From assembly GCF_900177385.1 (NCBI RefSeq), contig NZ_FXBJ01000002.1, positions 996,001 to 1,060,000 on the forward strand: a stretch of 64,000 nucleotides of DNA, in the 5' to 3' direction. Positions within the stretch are counted from its first letter, which is position 1. Every line of letters starts with the position of its first letter. Source of the stretch: Carnobacterium iners. Its GTDB lineage: Bacteria > Bacillota > Bacilli > Lactobacillales > Carnobacteriaceae. Positions 52,893-61,070 of this stretch are shown piece by piece. The notes under the pieces were generated by a model. The model was given only the letters and a program-made list of their open reading frames with translations, ran no database searches and was not told the DNA's origin. The position numbers and the translations under genes are program-made.

Positions 52893-53806
52893 TAAATTGC
52901 CCCCAACATTTTTATGATAAGTGCCATTCTTACGTACATCCCGTATTTAGCTTGTTTAAAATAAACGGCTCTGGGATCAGAGTCAACTTCTGGACTAATT
53001 TCATTCACTCTAGGCAGAGGATGTAGAATGGCTAAGTCTTTTTTAGCAGAGATTAGCTTTTTGTTGTCCAAGATATAGGTATCTTTTAATCTAACGTAGT
53101 CTGCTTCATTAAAGAATCGTTCTTTTTGAACTCTAGTCATATAAAGGACATCAATGTCGCCCATAACTTCTTCTAGCGTTTCAACTTCTATAAAGGGAAT
53201 AGCTTCTTTTAATAAGATTTCTTTTTTAATGTACTCTGGTATTTTTAGTTCAGGTGGTGAGATAAGAATAAAATTAATCCCTTCATATTTTGAAAGAGAC
53301 TTAATAAGAGAATGAACGGTTCGTCCAAATTTTAGATCGCCACATATTCCAATGGTTTGGTTTTCTATTTTCCCTTTGATTTCTATAATCGTTAAAAGAT
53401 CTGTGAGGGTTTGAGTGGGGTGCTGGTGTCCGCCATCTCCAGCATTTATGATGGGAACATCTGAAGTCAAAGAAGCATACCTTGGAGCGCCTTCTTTGGG
53501 GTGTCTCATGACGATTAAGTCGACATATGAGCCTACTGTGCGAATGGTATCGGGAAGACTCTCGCCTTTAGAAGCAGAACTCGAACTTGCTTCAGAAAAG
53601 CCAATAACCTTTCCACCAAGCCTTAGCATCGCAGCCTCAAAACTAAATCTTGTACGGGTGCTTGGTTCGTAAAATAACGTGCTCATAAGTTTTTTTTCAC
53701 ATGACAACCTGTATTTATCTTCATCTTTCATAATCTCTTTTGAAAGTGTGAATAATTCTTCTAATTCTTCGATAGATAAATCCATTGAATCTATTAAGTG
53801 TTTCAT
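52892..53806 (-). CDS. pyrB: Aspartate carbamoyltransferase catalytic subunit PyrB
   Basis: 304 residues. It makes carbamoyl aspartate from carbamoyl phosphate and aspartate. The carbamoyl phosphate site [21 protein letters not shown] is intact, as are [14 protein letters not shown], the [16 protein letters not shown] loop and [19 protein letters not shown] precedes the ATG. First gene of the pyr operon, behind a terminator-type attenuator. Sequence style is of the PyrI-binding class rather than the Bacillus PyrB class, in keeping with pyrI next door (inference). Confidence 0.95.
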   Translation of the reverse strand: MKHLIDSMDLSIEELEELFTLSKEIMKDEDKYRLSCEKKLMSTLFYEPSTRTRFSFEAAMLRLGGKVIGFSEASSSSASKGESLPDTIRTVGSYVDLIVMRHPKEGAPRYASLTSDVPIINAGDGGHQHPTQTLTDLLTIIEIKGKIENQTIGICGDLKFGRTVHSLIKSLSKYEGINFILISPPELKIPEYIKKEILLKEAIPFIEVETLEEVMGDIDVLYMTRVQKERFFNEADYVRLKDTYILDNKKLISAKKDLAILHPLPRVNEISPEVDSDPRAVYFKQAKYGMYVRMALIIKMLGAI

Positions 53807-53860
53807 CGTATTCCTCCTTTTTTGTCTCGCTGAACATAGTTAAAAGAGAGCAGACTGCAT

Positions 53861-53914
53861 AAAAAAATACACCTTCCCCTAAAGGAAGGCGTAAAAACAG
53901 TCAAATTTGCGCAT
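53861..53914 (-). promoter_or_regulatory. pyr attenuator with 11-residue leader frame
   Basis: On the minus strand ACGCCTTCC (53892-53884) pairs with GGAAGGTGT (53877-53869) and runs into seven T (53867-53861), a terminator about 55 bases before pyrB. A short frame, MRKFDCFYAFL then TAG (53914-53879), ends inside the hairpin, and a T5 stretch lies just before the stem. This layout recalls the E. coli pyrBI leader, where UTP-dependent pausing lets a translating ribosome block the terminator. The ribosome site (AAAGG touching the ATG) is weak, and no PyrR-binding motif was seen. Confidence 0.6.
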
Positions 53915-53929
53915 CCTTTTTAAACTCTC

Positions 53930-54281
53930 GGTTTAAGTTAAAGGTTATTGGTATAAAACTATCATATTACTGATGAATCGTCAATCTAATTTACGGTTTA
54001 TTTAAAGACGGAGTACAAATTATCTTGTTTAATTAATAGTAAGAAAAAAGAATTAAGAGAGGTCATGCTTGCATAAATAGTTGGTTTGATAATTTTAAAA
54101 AAAAGTAAGATAGTATCTTAAGAAAGGCAAAATAGAACCAATGACTAGAATCGTTTATAATCCTAATTACTGGTTTTATTTTATTCAGATCAGTTACAAT
54201 ATATATAAATCACTATCTAATCCTCTTAAAAAAGATTGAAATGTTGATTTCTAGTCATTAAGACGGAATAAGTTTCTGATT
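53930..54281. other. Intergenic region with the pyr promoter
   Basis: 350 AT-rich bases between the leftward pyr operon promoter and the 3' end of the ABM gene. No gene seen. TTGACG at about 53975-53980 on the minus strand may be the pyr -35. Confidence 0.35.
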
Positions 54282-54572
54282 TTATTTTTCTTCTAGAGTA
54301 GAAATGGTGAGAATCGGTTGTTTTGAACTATAGGTAGGCAGCTTATTAAATAAATCAAGTAATAACGGATTTTTGTTATGTGCATTAATAGCTGCTTGAT
54401 TTTTCCGATTTTCTATCATAATAAATCGATTAGGCTCTTCAAACGATTCGTAAAGATGGTAGCCTATGCAACCTTCTTCTAGTAAAGTGGCTTCAATTAA
54501 TGGTGTAACAGTAGCCAAAAACTTGTCTCTTTTATACTCTTTTATAAAAAAAGTAGCATTGATAATTTTCAT
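54282..54572 (-). CDS. Antibiotic biosynthesis monooxygenase (ABM) domain protein
   Basis: 96 residues with the ferredoxin-like ABM fold: IINATFFIKEYKRDKFLATVTPLIEATLLEEGCIGYHLYESFEEPNRFIMIENRKNQAAINAHN. Such proteins (YgiN, ActVA-like) act on quinones or other aromatics, without a cofactor. Third gene of a MarR/nitroreductase/ABM operon, which points to a response to quinone-like or electrophilic compounds. AAAAGGGG precedes the ATG. Confidence 0.85.
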   Translation of the reverse strand: MKIINATFFIKEYKRDKFLATVTPLIEATLLEEGCIGYHLYESFEEPNRFIMIENRKNQAAINAHNKNPLLLDLFNKLPTYSSKQPILTISTLEEK

Positions 54573-54586
54573 AGATAGAACCCCTT

Positions 54587-55225
54587 TTATTTAAATGTTG
54601 TTAATGCATCTGCATCTAAACGAACAGATTGATACCCAGCATCTATTGATTCACCAATAGATAAAATCATGACAGGTACATAACGTACTTTGTCTAAATC
54701 AAATGCAGCTGCTAATAAATCAGACTCGAATCCACCAATAGCATTTGTATCGTATCCATGGTTACGGGCAACTAGCATTAATTGCATAGCTGCTAAGCTC
54801 GAATCAATTTTTACAATATCATTCATTTCTTGTCTCGTTAAGTTCTTGTAGTAAGGAATAATTGCAGCTAATTGTTGGTCCCTTACTTCAGAAGCCATTT
54901 TATTTTCTCGAACGGCCTGCTCATAAATTTCTTCTCCATATTCGTAACATTCCATATCGCCAAAGATTAAAATCATTGCAGATGAGGTATCATTTTGAGC
55001 AGTGTTAAAACGAATAAGTGGCTTTAACTTTTGTTTCTCTTCTTCACTTTCAACAACAACGAAGCGCCATGGTTGCATATTTACTGAAGAAGGTGCAGTA
55101 GTTGCTTCTTGAATCATTTCTAGCATTTCTTCCTGGGAAATTTTAACATCTTTATTGTATAGTCGAATAGATTTTCTTTCGAAGACGATATCTGAAAAAT
55201 CATTATTTTTTAATTTATTTTGCAT
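54587..55225 (-). CDS. Nitroreductase family protein
   Basis: 212 residues, FMN-dependent NAD(P)H reductase. FERKSIRLYNKDVKISQEEM (FMN phosphate-binding RxxR-type start), EATTAPSSVNMQPWRFVVVE and IGGFESDLLAAAFDLDKVRYVPVMILSIGE are family marks. It probably reduces quinones or nitroaromatics. It lies between the marR gene (19 bases) and the ABM gene (14 bases). Confidence 0.9.
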   Translation of the reverse strand: MQNKLKNNDFSDIVFERKSIRLYNKDVKISQEEMLEMIQEATTAPSSVNMQPWRFVVVESEEEKQKLKPLIRFNTAQNDTSSAMILIFGDMECYEYGEEIYEQAVRENKMASEVRDQQLAAIIPYYKNLTRQEMNDIVKIDSSLAAMQLMLVARNHGYDTNAIGGFESDLLAAAFDLDKVRYVPVMILSIGESIDAGYQSVRLDADALTTFK

Positions 55226-55244
55226 AGTTAAAACCTCTTCCTGT

Positions 55245-55652
55245 TTAATTGATTAGTTTATTTAACAAATAAGATAACTGTTCTGCTTCTTCGGTATTAA
55301 GTGAAATATTTAGCGGTTGCAGCATAGCATTATTTTTTTTCTCACAAGAGTTTAATTCAGTTTTTGCCTTTTCGGTTATACGAACAAAAATCTCTCTATT
55401 ATTTACTTCGTTTCGTTCTCTCGTAACGTAATTTTTTTCTTCCAATATTTTTAGGTGTCTAGTAACGGCAGAACGATCTATTTTTAATTCTGACTGTATT
55501 TGAGATTGAAGACATTTATCGTTTTCTTTAAGAAAGAGCATCATTTCAAATCTAGTTAAACTAAAACCTGTTTCTTTTTCAAAAAAGGAAGTCGTTTCTT
55601 GGTTTGAGATTTTTATTTTATAAAAAAGCTTACTGATTTCTCTAATTTCCAT
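55245..55652 (-). CDS. MarR-family regulator
   Basis: 135 residues with the winged helix KCLQSQIQSELKIDRSAVTRHLKILEEKNYVTRERNEVNNREIFVRITEKAK. First gene of a three-gene operon with nitroreductase and ABM genes, typical of MarR repressors that sense quinones or electrophiles. A cysteine (about 48, in NDKCLQSQ) and one in SCEKKN could be redox sensors. It likely binds the palindromes just upstream and controls its own operon. Confidence 0.9.
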   Translation of the reverse strand: MEIREISKLFYKIKISNQETTSFFEKETGFSLTRFEMMLFLKENDKCLQSQIQSELKIDRSAVTRHLKILEEKNYVTRERNEVNNREIFVRITEKAKTELNSCEKKNNAMLQPLNISLNTEEAEQLSYLLNKLIN

Positions 55653-55702
55653 CTATATCCTCCTTTCAAGTGAATTGATAATTGTACCTAATTAGTTCAA
55701 TA

Positions 55703-55729
55703 TTGACCAGTCCATCATTGACTAGTCAA
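55703..55729. promoter_or_regulatory. Putative MarR operator
   Basis: TTGACTAGTCAA (55718-55729) is a perfect 12-bp palindrome. A related half, TTGACCAGTC (55703-55712), stands 15 bases upstream in direct orientation. They lie 50-75 bases before the marR start, in the promoter region. Confidence 0.6.
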
Positions 55730-55937
55730 CTATAGTTCATTTTATTGGAATTGTAAACTATTTTTCTATTATTTATTATTTTCATAAGATCTAGGTATTT
55801 TTCAGAATATTAAAAAAATGGAGAAGTCTAACTAACAACTTCTATCGTTATCGTGGTATATTAGAACGTAAATGTCGTCAGTGTAAGCGTGTTTATAGAT
55901 AGAAAGATATTATTTGTTAATAAAGGAGTACAGGGCT

Positions 55938-57179
55938 ATGTGGAAAGGTAGATTTTTATTAATCGGACTGACAGTACTATTTCTCTTGTCAGCATGCTCA
56001 AATACTAAAGAAACAACAGAAATATCAGCGGAAAAAGTGATGCAAAAGAATTGGGAAACGATTGAAAAAGAAGCGGAAGAAACGACTGTAACTCTTTACA
56101 TGTGGGGAGGCGACGAAGGTATTAATCAATACATTGATGATTGGGTTACACCACAGTTAAGAGAACGACATGAGATCACTCTTCGCCGAGTACCTATGGA
56201 GTCACCTGAAGTATTAAGAAAATTACTGAACGAAAAAAAAGCCAAACAAATGAAAGAAACCACAGATGTGATTTGGCTAAACGGAGAAAATTTTGAAAAT
56301 GCTAAGAAAAACGAATTATTATTTGGACCGTTTTCTAACCAACTTCCAAATGTAAAAAACTATGTAAATACAAAGGCTTTAGATGTGCTTTACGATTTTG
56401 GAACAAAAGTAGATGGAATGGAAGCTCCCTGGGGAAAAGTTCAGTTTGTTTTTCACTATGATCAAAATAAACTGGCAGACCCTCCCAAAACTTTTGAAGA
56501 ATTAAAAGAATGGGTGAAAAAGAATCCTGGTAAATTCACGTATCCTGATCCATCAGATTTCACTGGGAATGCCTTTTTACGGCATTTATTCTACGAATCA
56601 GTAGGGGATGTGCAAACGATTTTAGATAATGGATTCGATTCTACATTTGCAAAAGAAAATAGTCAAGAGATGTGGGATTTTCTGAACGAAGTGAAACCTT
56701 ATCTTTGGCAAGAAGGAAAAACATATCCAAATGATCTTACACAGTTGGATCGTTTGTTTAGTCAAGGGGAAGTCGCTATTACCATGGGTTATAACGAGGC
56801 GAGAGCGGAAAAACTAGTCGAAAAAGGTATTTTTCCTGACTCTACTCGATCATTTATTTTAAATTCTGGATCCATTGGCAATACTCATTTCTTAGCGATT
56901 CCCTTTAATAGTCCGAATAAAGAAGGCGCGCTAACCGTTACGAATTTTTTGTTATCGCCAGACGCACAATTGAAAAAATTAGATTCTTCTTATTGGGGAG
57001 ATAATACATCATTGGACATACGCAAACTTTCAAAAGAAGAACAAAGTCAATTTGAAGCGATTGACAGGGGAAAGACCGTCATACCGATAGAAATCTTAGA
57101 GGAGTTTGCCCAACCGGAAATTGATGCTAACTATGTACCATGGCTGAAGGAGAATTGGATCAATGAAGTGGTACGATAA
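55938..57179 (+). CDS. ynjB: ABC transporter substrate-binding lipoprotein, YnjB-like
   Basis: 413 residues. Signal peptide FLLIGLTVLFLLSAC with a lipobox (Cys about 20). The mature part has TVTLYMWGGDEGINQYIDDWV, VIWLNGENFENAKKNELLFGPF, APWGKVQFVFHYDQNKLADPP and ITMGYNEARAEKLV, the pattern of the COG4134/YnjB branch of extracellular binding proteins. Ligand unknown. ATG 55938 with AAAGGAG is preferred over the frame start at 55914. First gene of a six-gene rightward operon; its end overlaps the permease gene by 17 bases. Confidence 0.88.
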   Translation: MWKGRFLLIGLTVLFLLSACSNTKETTEISAEKVMQKNWETIEKEAEETTVTLYMWGGDEGINQYIDDWVTPQLRERHEITLRRVPMESPEVLRKLLNEKKAKQMKETTDVIWLNGENFENAKKNELLFGPFSNQLPNVKNYVNTKALDVLYDFGTKVDGMEAPWGKVQFVFHYDQNKLADPPKTFEELKEWVKKNPGKFTYPDPSDFTGNAFLRHLFYESVGDVQTILDNGFDSTFAKENSQEMWDFLNEVKPYLWQEGKTYPNDLTQLDRLFSQGEVAITMGYNEARAEKLVEKGIFPDSTRSFILNSGSIGNTHFLAIPFNSPNKEGALTVTNFLLSPDAQLKKLDSSYWGDNTSLDIRKLSKEEQSQFEAIDRGKTVIPIEILEEFAQPEIDANYVPWLKENWINEVVR

Positions 57180-58833
57180 AAACAAACCCTATCTATTAGT
57201 TGGACCTGCCATTTTGATGACACTTTTGTTAGTTGGATACGGTTTATTAATGGTTTTTATAGAAAGTATCTTATCGAGTGGCTCCTTGAGTCTAGAAATT
57301 TATCGAACCCTGCTAAGTGATGAAATATTTCAAAGCTCCTTTCTTTTTAGTCTGCGAATCGTAGTGGTATCTACTCTATTATCACTTGGAATTGGTTTTG
57401 TACTCGTTCGATCGGCTTTTCCTGTATTAAAACGGAGCTTTCCCAGGTTGATTTCTTGGTTACCCATGCTCTTTCCGCATTTCGTTTGGGGCTATATGCT
57501 TTATCTTTTATTTTCTCAAACCGGGCTTTTTTCAACCATTTTCAATGGACTTGGAATAATAGCTCTGCCAGGAGACTTTCCCAATTTATTTATGGATTCA
57601 GCTGGTTTAGGAATAATGATAACTTATATATGGAAGGGAGTTCCATTCGTTATTTTAATGCTACTCCCCGTTTATGAACAATTATCTCACTCTCAAAAGC
57701 AGTTAGTTTTTACATTAGGAGGGAAAAAAGGTGCTGTTTTTAGATACGTTGAATGGCCTTATGTCTTCCCGGTGTTGCTAGAAACTTTTTTCATCATTTT
57801 TTCTTTTGTACTAGCAGCATATGAAGTCCCAGCTTTGTTAGGCGCTACCTATCCTAAAATGATTTCCGTATTAAGCTACGATTGGTTTTTTGGAACAAAC
57901 TGGGAAAAACAACCTTACGCATATGCCACAATGGTTATCGTAACTACTTTTATCGTTTTTTTTGTTAGCATCTTATCTTTTATAACAAGAAGGAGTAGAA
58001 AACACCTTTATCAAAATCAAAATGATGGGAAAAAAATAGAGTCAATAGGACACTTTTCTAACTTTTCTTTTTTAAACATAGCTTTTCTAAGTTTACTTCC
58101 TACACTTTTTTTATTTCTATCCAGTTTTGTGAGTAAATGGGAGTACGGCATGATTCTACCAAAGACTATCTCCATTCAAGGGTGGCGCGTTCTTTTTCTT
58201 GAGCAACCCTATCTTTTGGAGGCCATTCTTACTTCAATAGGTATCATCCTATTAGCGTTATTGCTTAATGTAATCATCGGTATTCCAGCAGCGAATGCTT
58301 TAGCGTTTTATGAATTTAAAGGAAAAGCAACGATAGATACACTTCTTTTGTCTCCTTTATTCGTTCCAGTTTTAGCTGTAGCAATGGGGATTCATCTGAC
58401 GTTTATACGCTTAGGGATAGCGAACCGTTGGATTGGTGTTGTTCTTATCCATCTTATTTTAACGTTACCGTATACGATTAGGATTTTACGAGCAGGTTTT
58501 GAAAGGGTTGGGAAAAAGCAAGGAGAGCTGGCGGTATCTTTAGGAGCTAAACCGTTCAAGGCGTTTTATTTAATTTACTTGCCCCAGCTTTTACCTAGTT
58601 TGAGAAGTGTCGTTTTTATCGTTACGGTCGTTTCATTAAGCCAGTATTTTGTAACAGCTCTTATAGGAGGAGGGAATGTATTGACCTTGCCATTGCTATA
58701 TTTCCCTTTCTTTCAATCAGTAGATCAGTCAATCATGGCTAGTTTTTCGTTAATATTTGCAATCGTACCAGTTGGAATATGGGTAATTATTGAATTAGTA
58801 TTAAAAATCTTACTACCAAAGAAATTCGGGTGA
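57163..58833 (+). CDS. ynjC: ABC transporter permease (duplicated), YnjC-like
   Basis: 556 residues with about twelve membrane helices in two homologous halves, each holding a binding-protein-dependent permease (EAA-type) loop: HSQKQLVFTLGGKKGAVFRYVEWPYVFPVL in the first, and VGKKQGELAVSLGAKPFKAFYLIYLPQLLPSL in the second. Such fused permeases occur in ferric-iron, thiamine and YnjC transporters. The neighbouring YnjB-type binding protein makes the YnjC assignment most likely. Confidence 0.88.
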   Translation: MKWYDKNKPYLLVGPAILMTLLLVGYGLLMVFIESILSSGSLSLEIYRTLLSDEIFQSSFLFSLRIVVVSTLLSLGIGFVLVRSAFPVLKRSFPRLISWLPMLFPHFVWGYMLYLLFSQTGLFSTIFNGLGIIALPGDFPNLFMDSAGLGIMITYIWKGVPFVILMLLPVYEQLSHSQKQLVFTLGGKKGAVFRYVEWPYVFPVLLETFFIIFSFVLAAYEVPALLGATYPKMISVLSYDWFFGTNWEKQPYAYATMVIVTTFIVFFVSILSFITRRSRKHLYQNQNDGKKIESIGHFSNFSFLNIAFLSLLPTLFLFLSSFVSKWEYGMILPKTISIQGWRVLFLEQPYLLEAILTSIGIILLALLLNVIIGIPAANALAFYEFKGKATIDTLLLSPLFVPVLAVAMGIHLTFIRLGIANRWIGVVLIHLILTLPYTIRILRAGFERVGKKQGELAVSLGAKPFKAFYLIYLPQLLPSLRSVVFIVTVVSLSQYFVTALIGGGNVLTLPLLYFPFFQSVDQSIMASFSLIFAIVPVGIWVIIELVLKILLPKKFG

Positions 58834-58837
58834 TGCT

Positions 58838-59806
58838 ATGAAAAAGACCTATATAAAACTTATAAATTTATCAAAAATATACGAGCATCAAAAAATTATA
58901 ACTATTGATCAACTATCAATCCAAAAGGGAGAAATCGTTTCTATGATTGGACCTTCAGGAATTGGGAAAACTACACTATTAAAAATGATAGCTGGGTTAG
59001 TAGAGTATGATTCAGGAGAGATCATCATTGATGGTTATTCGATGAGTGGAATATCACCACAAGAACGTCCAGTCGTTTACCTGTTTCAAGAATCCCTCTT
59101 GTTTCCGCATTTGAATTTGCTTGAAAATGTAACCTTTGGACTGAAAATGGCTAAAGTTAAAAAGAAAAAACGCAATCAAATGGGAATTGCTATGTTAGAA
59201 AAAGTCGGATTAAAAGATTATACAGAGCGTTATCCTCATGAATTGTCAGGAGGACAAAAACAGCGTGTAGCTTTAGCAAGGTCGTTAGTGATGAAGCCAA
59301 AAGTACTTCTTTTAGATGAACCTTTTTCTAATTTGGATCCTGAGTTGAGGAAAGATACAAGACGCTGGATGAAACAGTTATTAAAAGAAGAAGAAATGAC
59401 TGTTTTATTCGTTACCCATGATTTAGAAGAGGCAATGGCGCTAGGAGATCGCGTGGCCATTCTTGGAGAGAACAAATTGCAACAAGTGGCAAGTCCAAGT
59501 GAATTATATGATGCACCCATCAATTCATATGTCACAGCATTTCTACAAAGCGGTATTTGGCGAGAAAGCCGGTTTATTTCTGAGAATAAACTAGTCTTCA
59601 TAAAGGCTAAACGAGCAGGGGAACAAACTTCGTGGCAGGCAGAAGTAATCGAAATTTTTTATAAAGCAGGAGAGTACTATAGCGTTATCCTGTTATCAGA
59701 TACGGGAGAAAAATTAACCTTGAAAGGATCCAAAAAGACTTCTGTAGGGAGCGTCGTTTATATAAAAGAAAAACAAATTGCTTACTTGGAAAGGGCGAAA
59801 ATATGA
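58838..59806 (+). CDS. ynjD: ABC transporter ATPase, YnjD-like
   Basis: 322 residues. Walker A GPSGIGKTTLL, Q-loop YLFQESLLFPHLN, signature LSGGQKQRVALARSL, Walker B VLLLDEPFSNLDPELR, H-loop FVTHDLEEAM. A C-terminal extension (about 235-322) has a TOBE-like beta fold. It powers the YnjBC importer. It starts 4 bases after the permease gene and overlaps the next gene by 4 bases. Confidence 0.9.
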   Translation: MKKTYIKLINLSKIYEHQKIITIDQLSIQKGEIVSMIGPSGIGKTTLLKMIAGLVEYDSGEIIIDGYSMSGISPQERPVVYLFQESLLFPHLNLLENVTFGLKMAKVKKKKRNQMGIAMLEKVGLKDYTERYPHELSGGQKQRVALARSLVMKPKVLLLDEPFSNLDPELRKDTRRWMKQLLKEEEMTVLFVTHDLEEAMALGDRVAILGENKLQQVASPSELYDAPINSYVTAFLQSGIWRESRFISENKLVFIKAKRAGEQTSWQAEVIEIFYKAGEYYSVILLSDTGEKLTLKGSKKTSVGSVVYIKEKQIAYLERAKI

Positions 59807-60465
59807 AGAAAAAAGATGGGCTTATTTTACTCAGTTTTCTTGCTTTTTTACTCATACTATTCTTTTTAAATCAAACCGCGTTTAATATAGAAGCAGAAAC
59901 GATACAAAGTGAAATAATTGAATTGGGAGTCATTGCACCGTTCGTTTATGTGTTTCTTTATTCGGTACGGCCATTAATTCTTTTTCCAGCATCCGTTTTA
60001 TCGTTAGCCGGAGGGCTTGCATTTGGACCCTTATACGGAACTCTTTTAACACTCATCGGTGCATCGGTAGGTGCCTATCTATCTTTTTTAGTCTCACGAC
60101 AACTTGGGAGCAAATGGATAGAAAAAAAGGGAGGTCATCGCGTTTTGAAATTAAAAGATGTTTTAGAACAGAAAGGCTTTATCGTTGTGTTGGTAATGAG
60201 ACTAGTTCCACTCTTTCCATTTGATTTAGTTAGCTATACAGCAGGATTATCTAAAATAAAAACAAGAGACTTTATGGTTGCAACGGTACTTGGAATGATA
60301 CCAGGTACGTTTGCTTATACCTTTTTAGGGGCCAATGCATTGTCATCTAATATAGGTATGATAGCATTGGCAGGGGGACTGTTTGTCGTTATTACGCTGA
60401 TTCCAACCTTATTCCAAAAAAAAATCCGCGAACTATTAAAGATGAAAGATGAAAGTGGGGAGTAA
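59803..60465 (+). CDS. TVP38/TMEM64 (DedA-like) membrane protein, YdjX/YdjZ-like
   Basis: 220 residues with about five hydrophobic segments. The VTT core reads SVRPLILFPASVLSLAGGLAFGPLYGTLLTLIGASVGAYLSFLVSRQLG, then VVLVMRLVPLFPFDLVSYTAGLSKIKTRDFMVATVLGMIPGTFAYTFLGA. Relatives move lipids or ions across membranes, and E. coli YdjX/YdjZ are encoded next to the YnjBCD genes. Its presence inside the ABC operon suggests a joint task. Translational overlap with the ATPase gene (ATGA). Confidence 0.9.
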   Translation: MKKKDGLILLSFLAFLLILFFLNQTAFNIEAETIQSEIIELGVIAPFVYVFLYSVRPLILFPASVLSLAGGLAFGPLYGTLLTLIGASVGAYLSFLVSRQLGSKWIEKKGGHRVLKLKDVLEQKGFIVVLVMRLVPLFPFDLVSYTAGLSKIKTRDFMVATVLGMIPGTFAYTFLGANALSSNIGMIALAGGLFVVITLIPTLFQKKIRELLKMKDESGE

Positions 60466-60469
60466 AAAA

Positions 60470-61054
60470 ATGCTGGATACTCACGCAAGAAAATATGTTC
60501 AACCGACTATAGAAAAAGTAGCACGAACCTTTTTGAAGGTTGGATGGAGTGCAAATCACGTAACATGGGGTGCTTTTTTTATAGGTGTTTCTTCAGGAGT
60601 GTTTGTTTACATACAACAACCATTCATAGCTGTTTTAGTATTATGGATTTCTGGATTTCTTGATGCGGTAGATGGAACAATGGCGCGATTATCTAAACCC
60701 TCACTTTGGGGAACGGTACTTGATATTACGTTTGATCGAATCGTTGAGATCAACGTTATTCTAGGACTAGCATTCGCCTTTCCAGCTGCGCAAGGGGCAC
60801 TTTTGTTGCTCAGTGTTTCGATTATTCTGTCGATGACAATCTTTCTCACAGTAGGAGCGGTATCAGAAAAAAAGGGGATGAAAACTTTTTACTATCAAGC
60901 AGGCCTCGCAGAAAGAACAGAAGGATTCATCTTGTTCTCACTCATGATTCTTCTTAATAATTATTTGATTGGAGTCACTCTTCTCTTTTTCGTGATTGAG
61001 TTAGTTACGGCAATTCAAAGACTAATGGAAGCAAGACGGATTTTAAGTAAGTAG
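60470..61054 (+). CDS. ynjF: CDP-alcohol phosphatidyltransferase family protein, YnjF-like
   Basis: 194 residues with five or six helices. The complete catalytic motif DGxxAR-x8-GxxxDxxxD is in LDAVDGTMARLSKPSLWG followed by TVLDITFDR. The enzyme should join a CDP-activated lipid or alcohol to a hydroxyl group; the acceptor is unknown. ATG 60470 is 5 bases after the previous stop, with GGGGAG at proper distance; the longer frame overlaps that gene. Its E. coli counterpart lies at the end of the ynj cluster. Confidence 0.9.
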   Translation: MLDTHARKYVQPTIEKVARTFLKVGWSANHVTWGAFFIGVSSGVFVYIQQPFIAVLVLWISGFLDAVDGTMARLSKPSLWGTVLDITFDRIVEINVILGLAFAFPAAQGALLLLSVSIILSMTIFLTVGAVSEKKGMKTFYYQAGLAERTEGFILFSLMILLNNYLIGVTLLFFVIELVTAIQRLMEARRILSK

Positions 61055-61070
61055 GAAGGCGGGTAATAGG

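Noticed and set aside
53861-53945. PyrR-binding antiterminator
   Set aside because: The conserved PyrR-loop sequence is not visible; the layout fits a leader-type attenuator better.
55833-55905. Cysteine-pair peptide (YRGILERKCRQCKRVYR) that might be a transposase tail
   Set aside because: Very short, no inverted repeats or homology that I can support.
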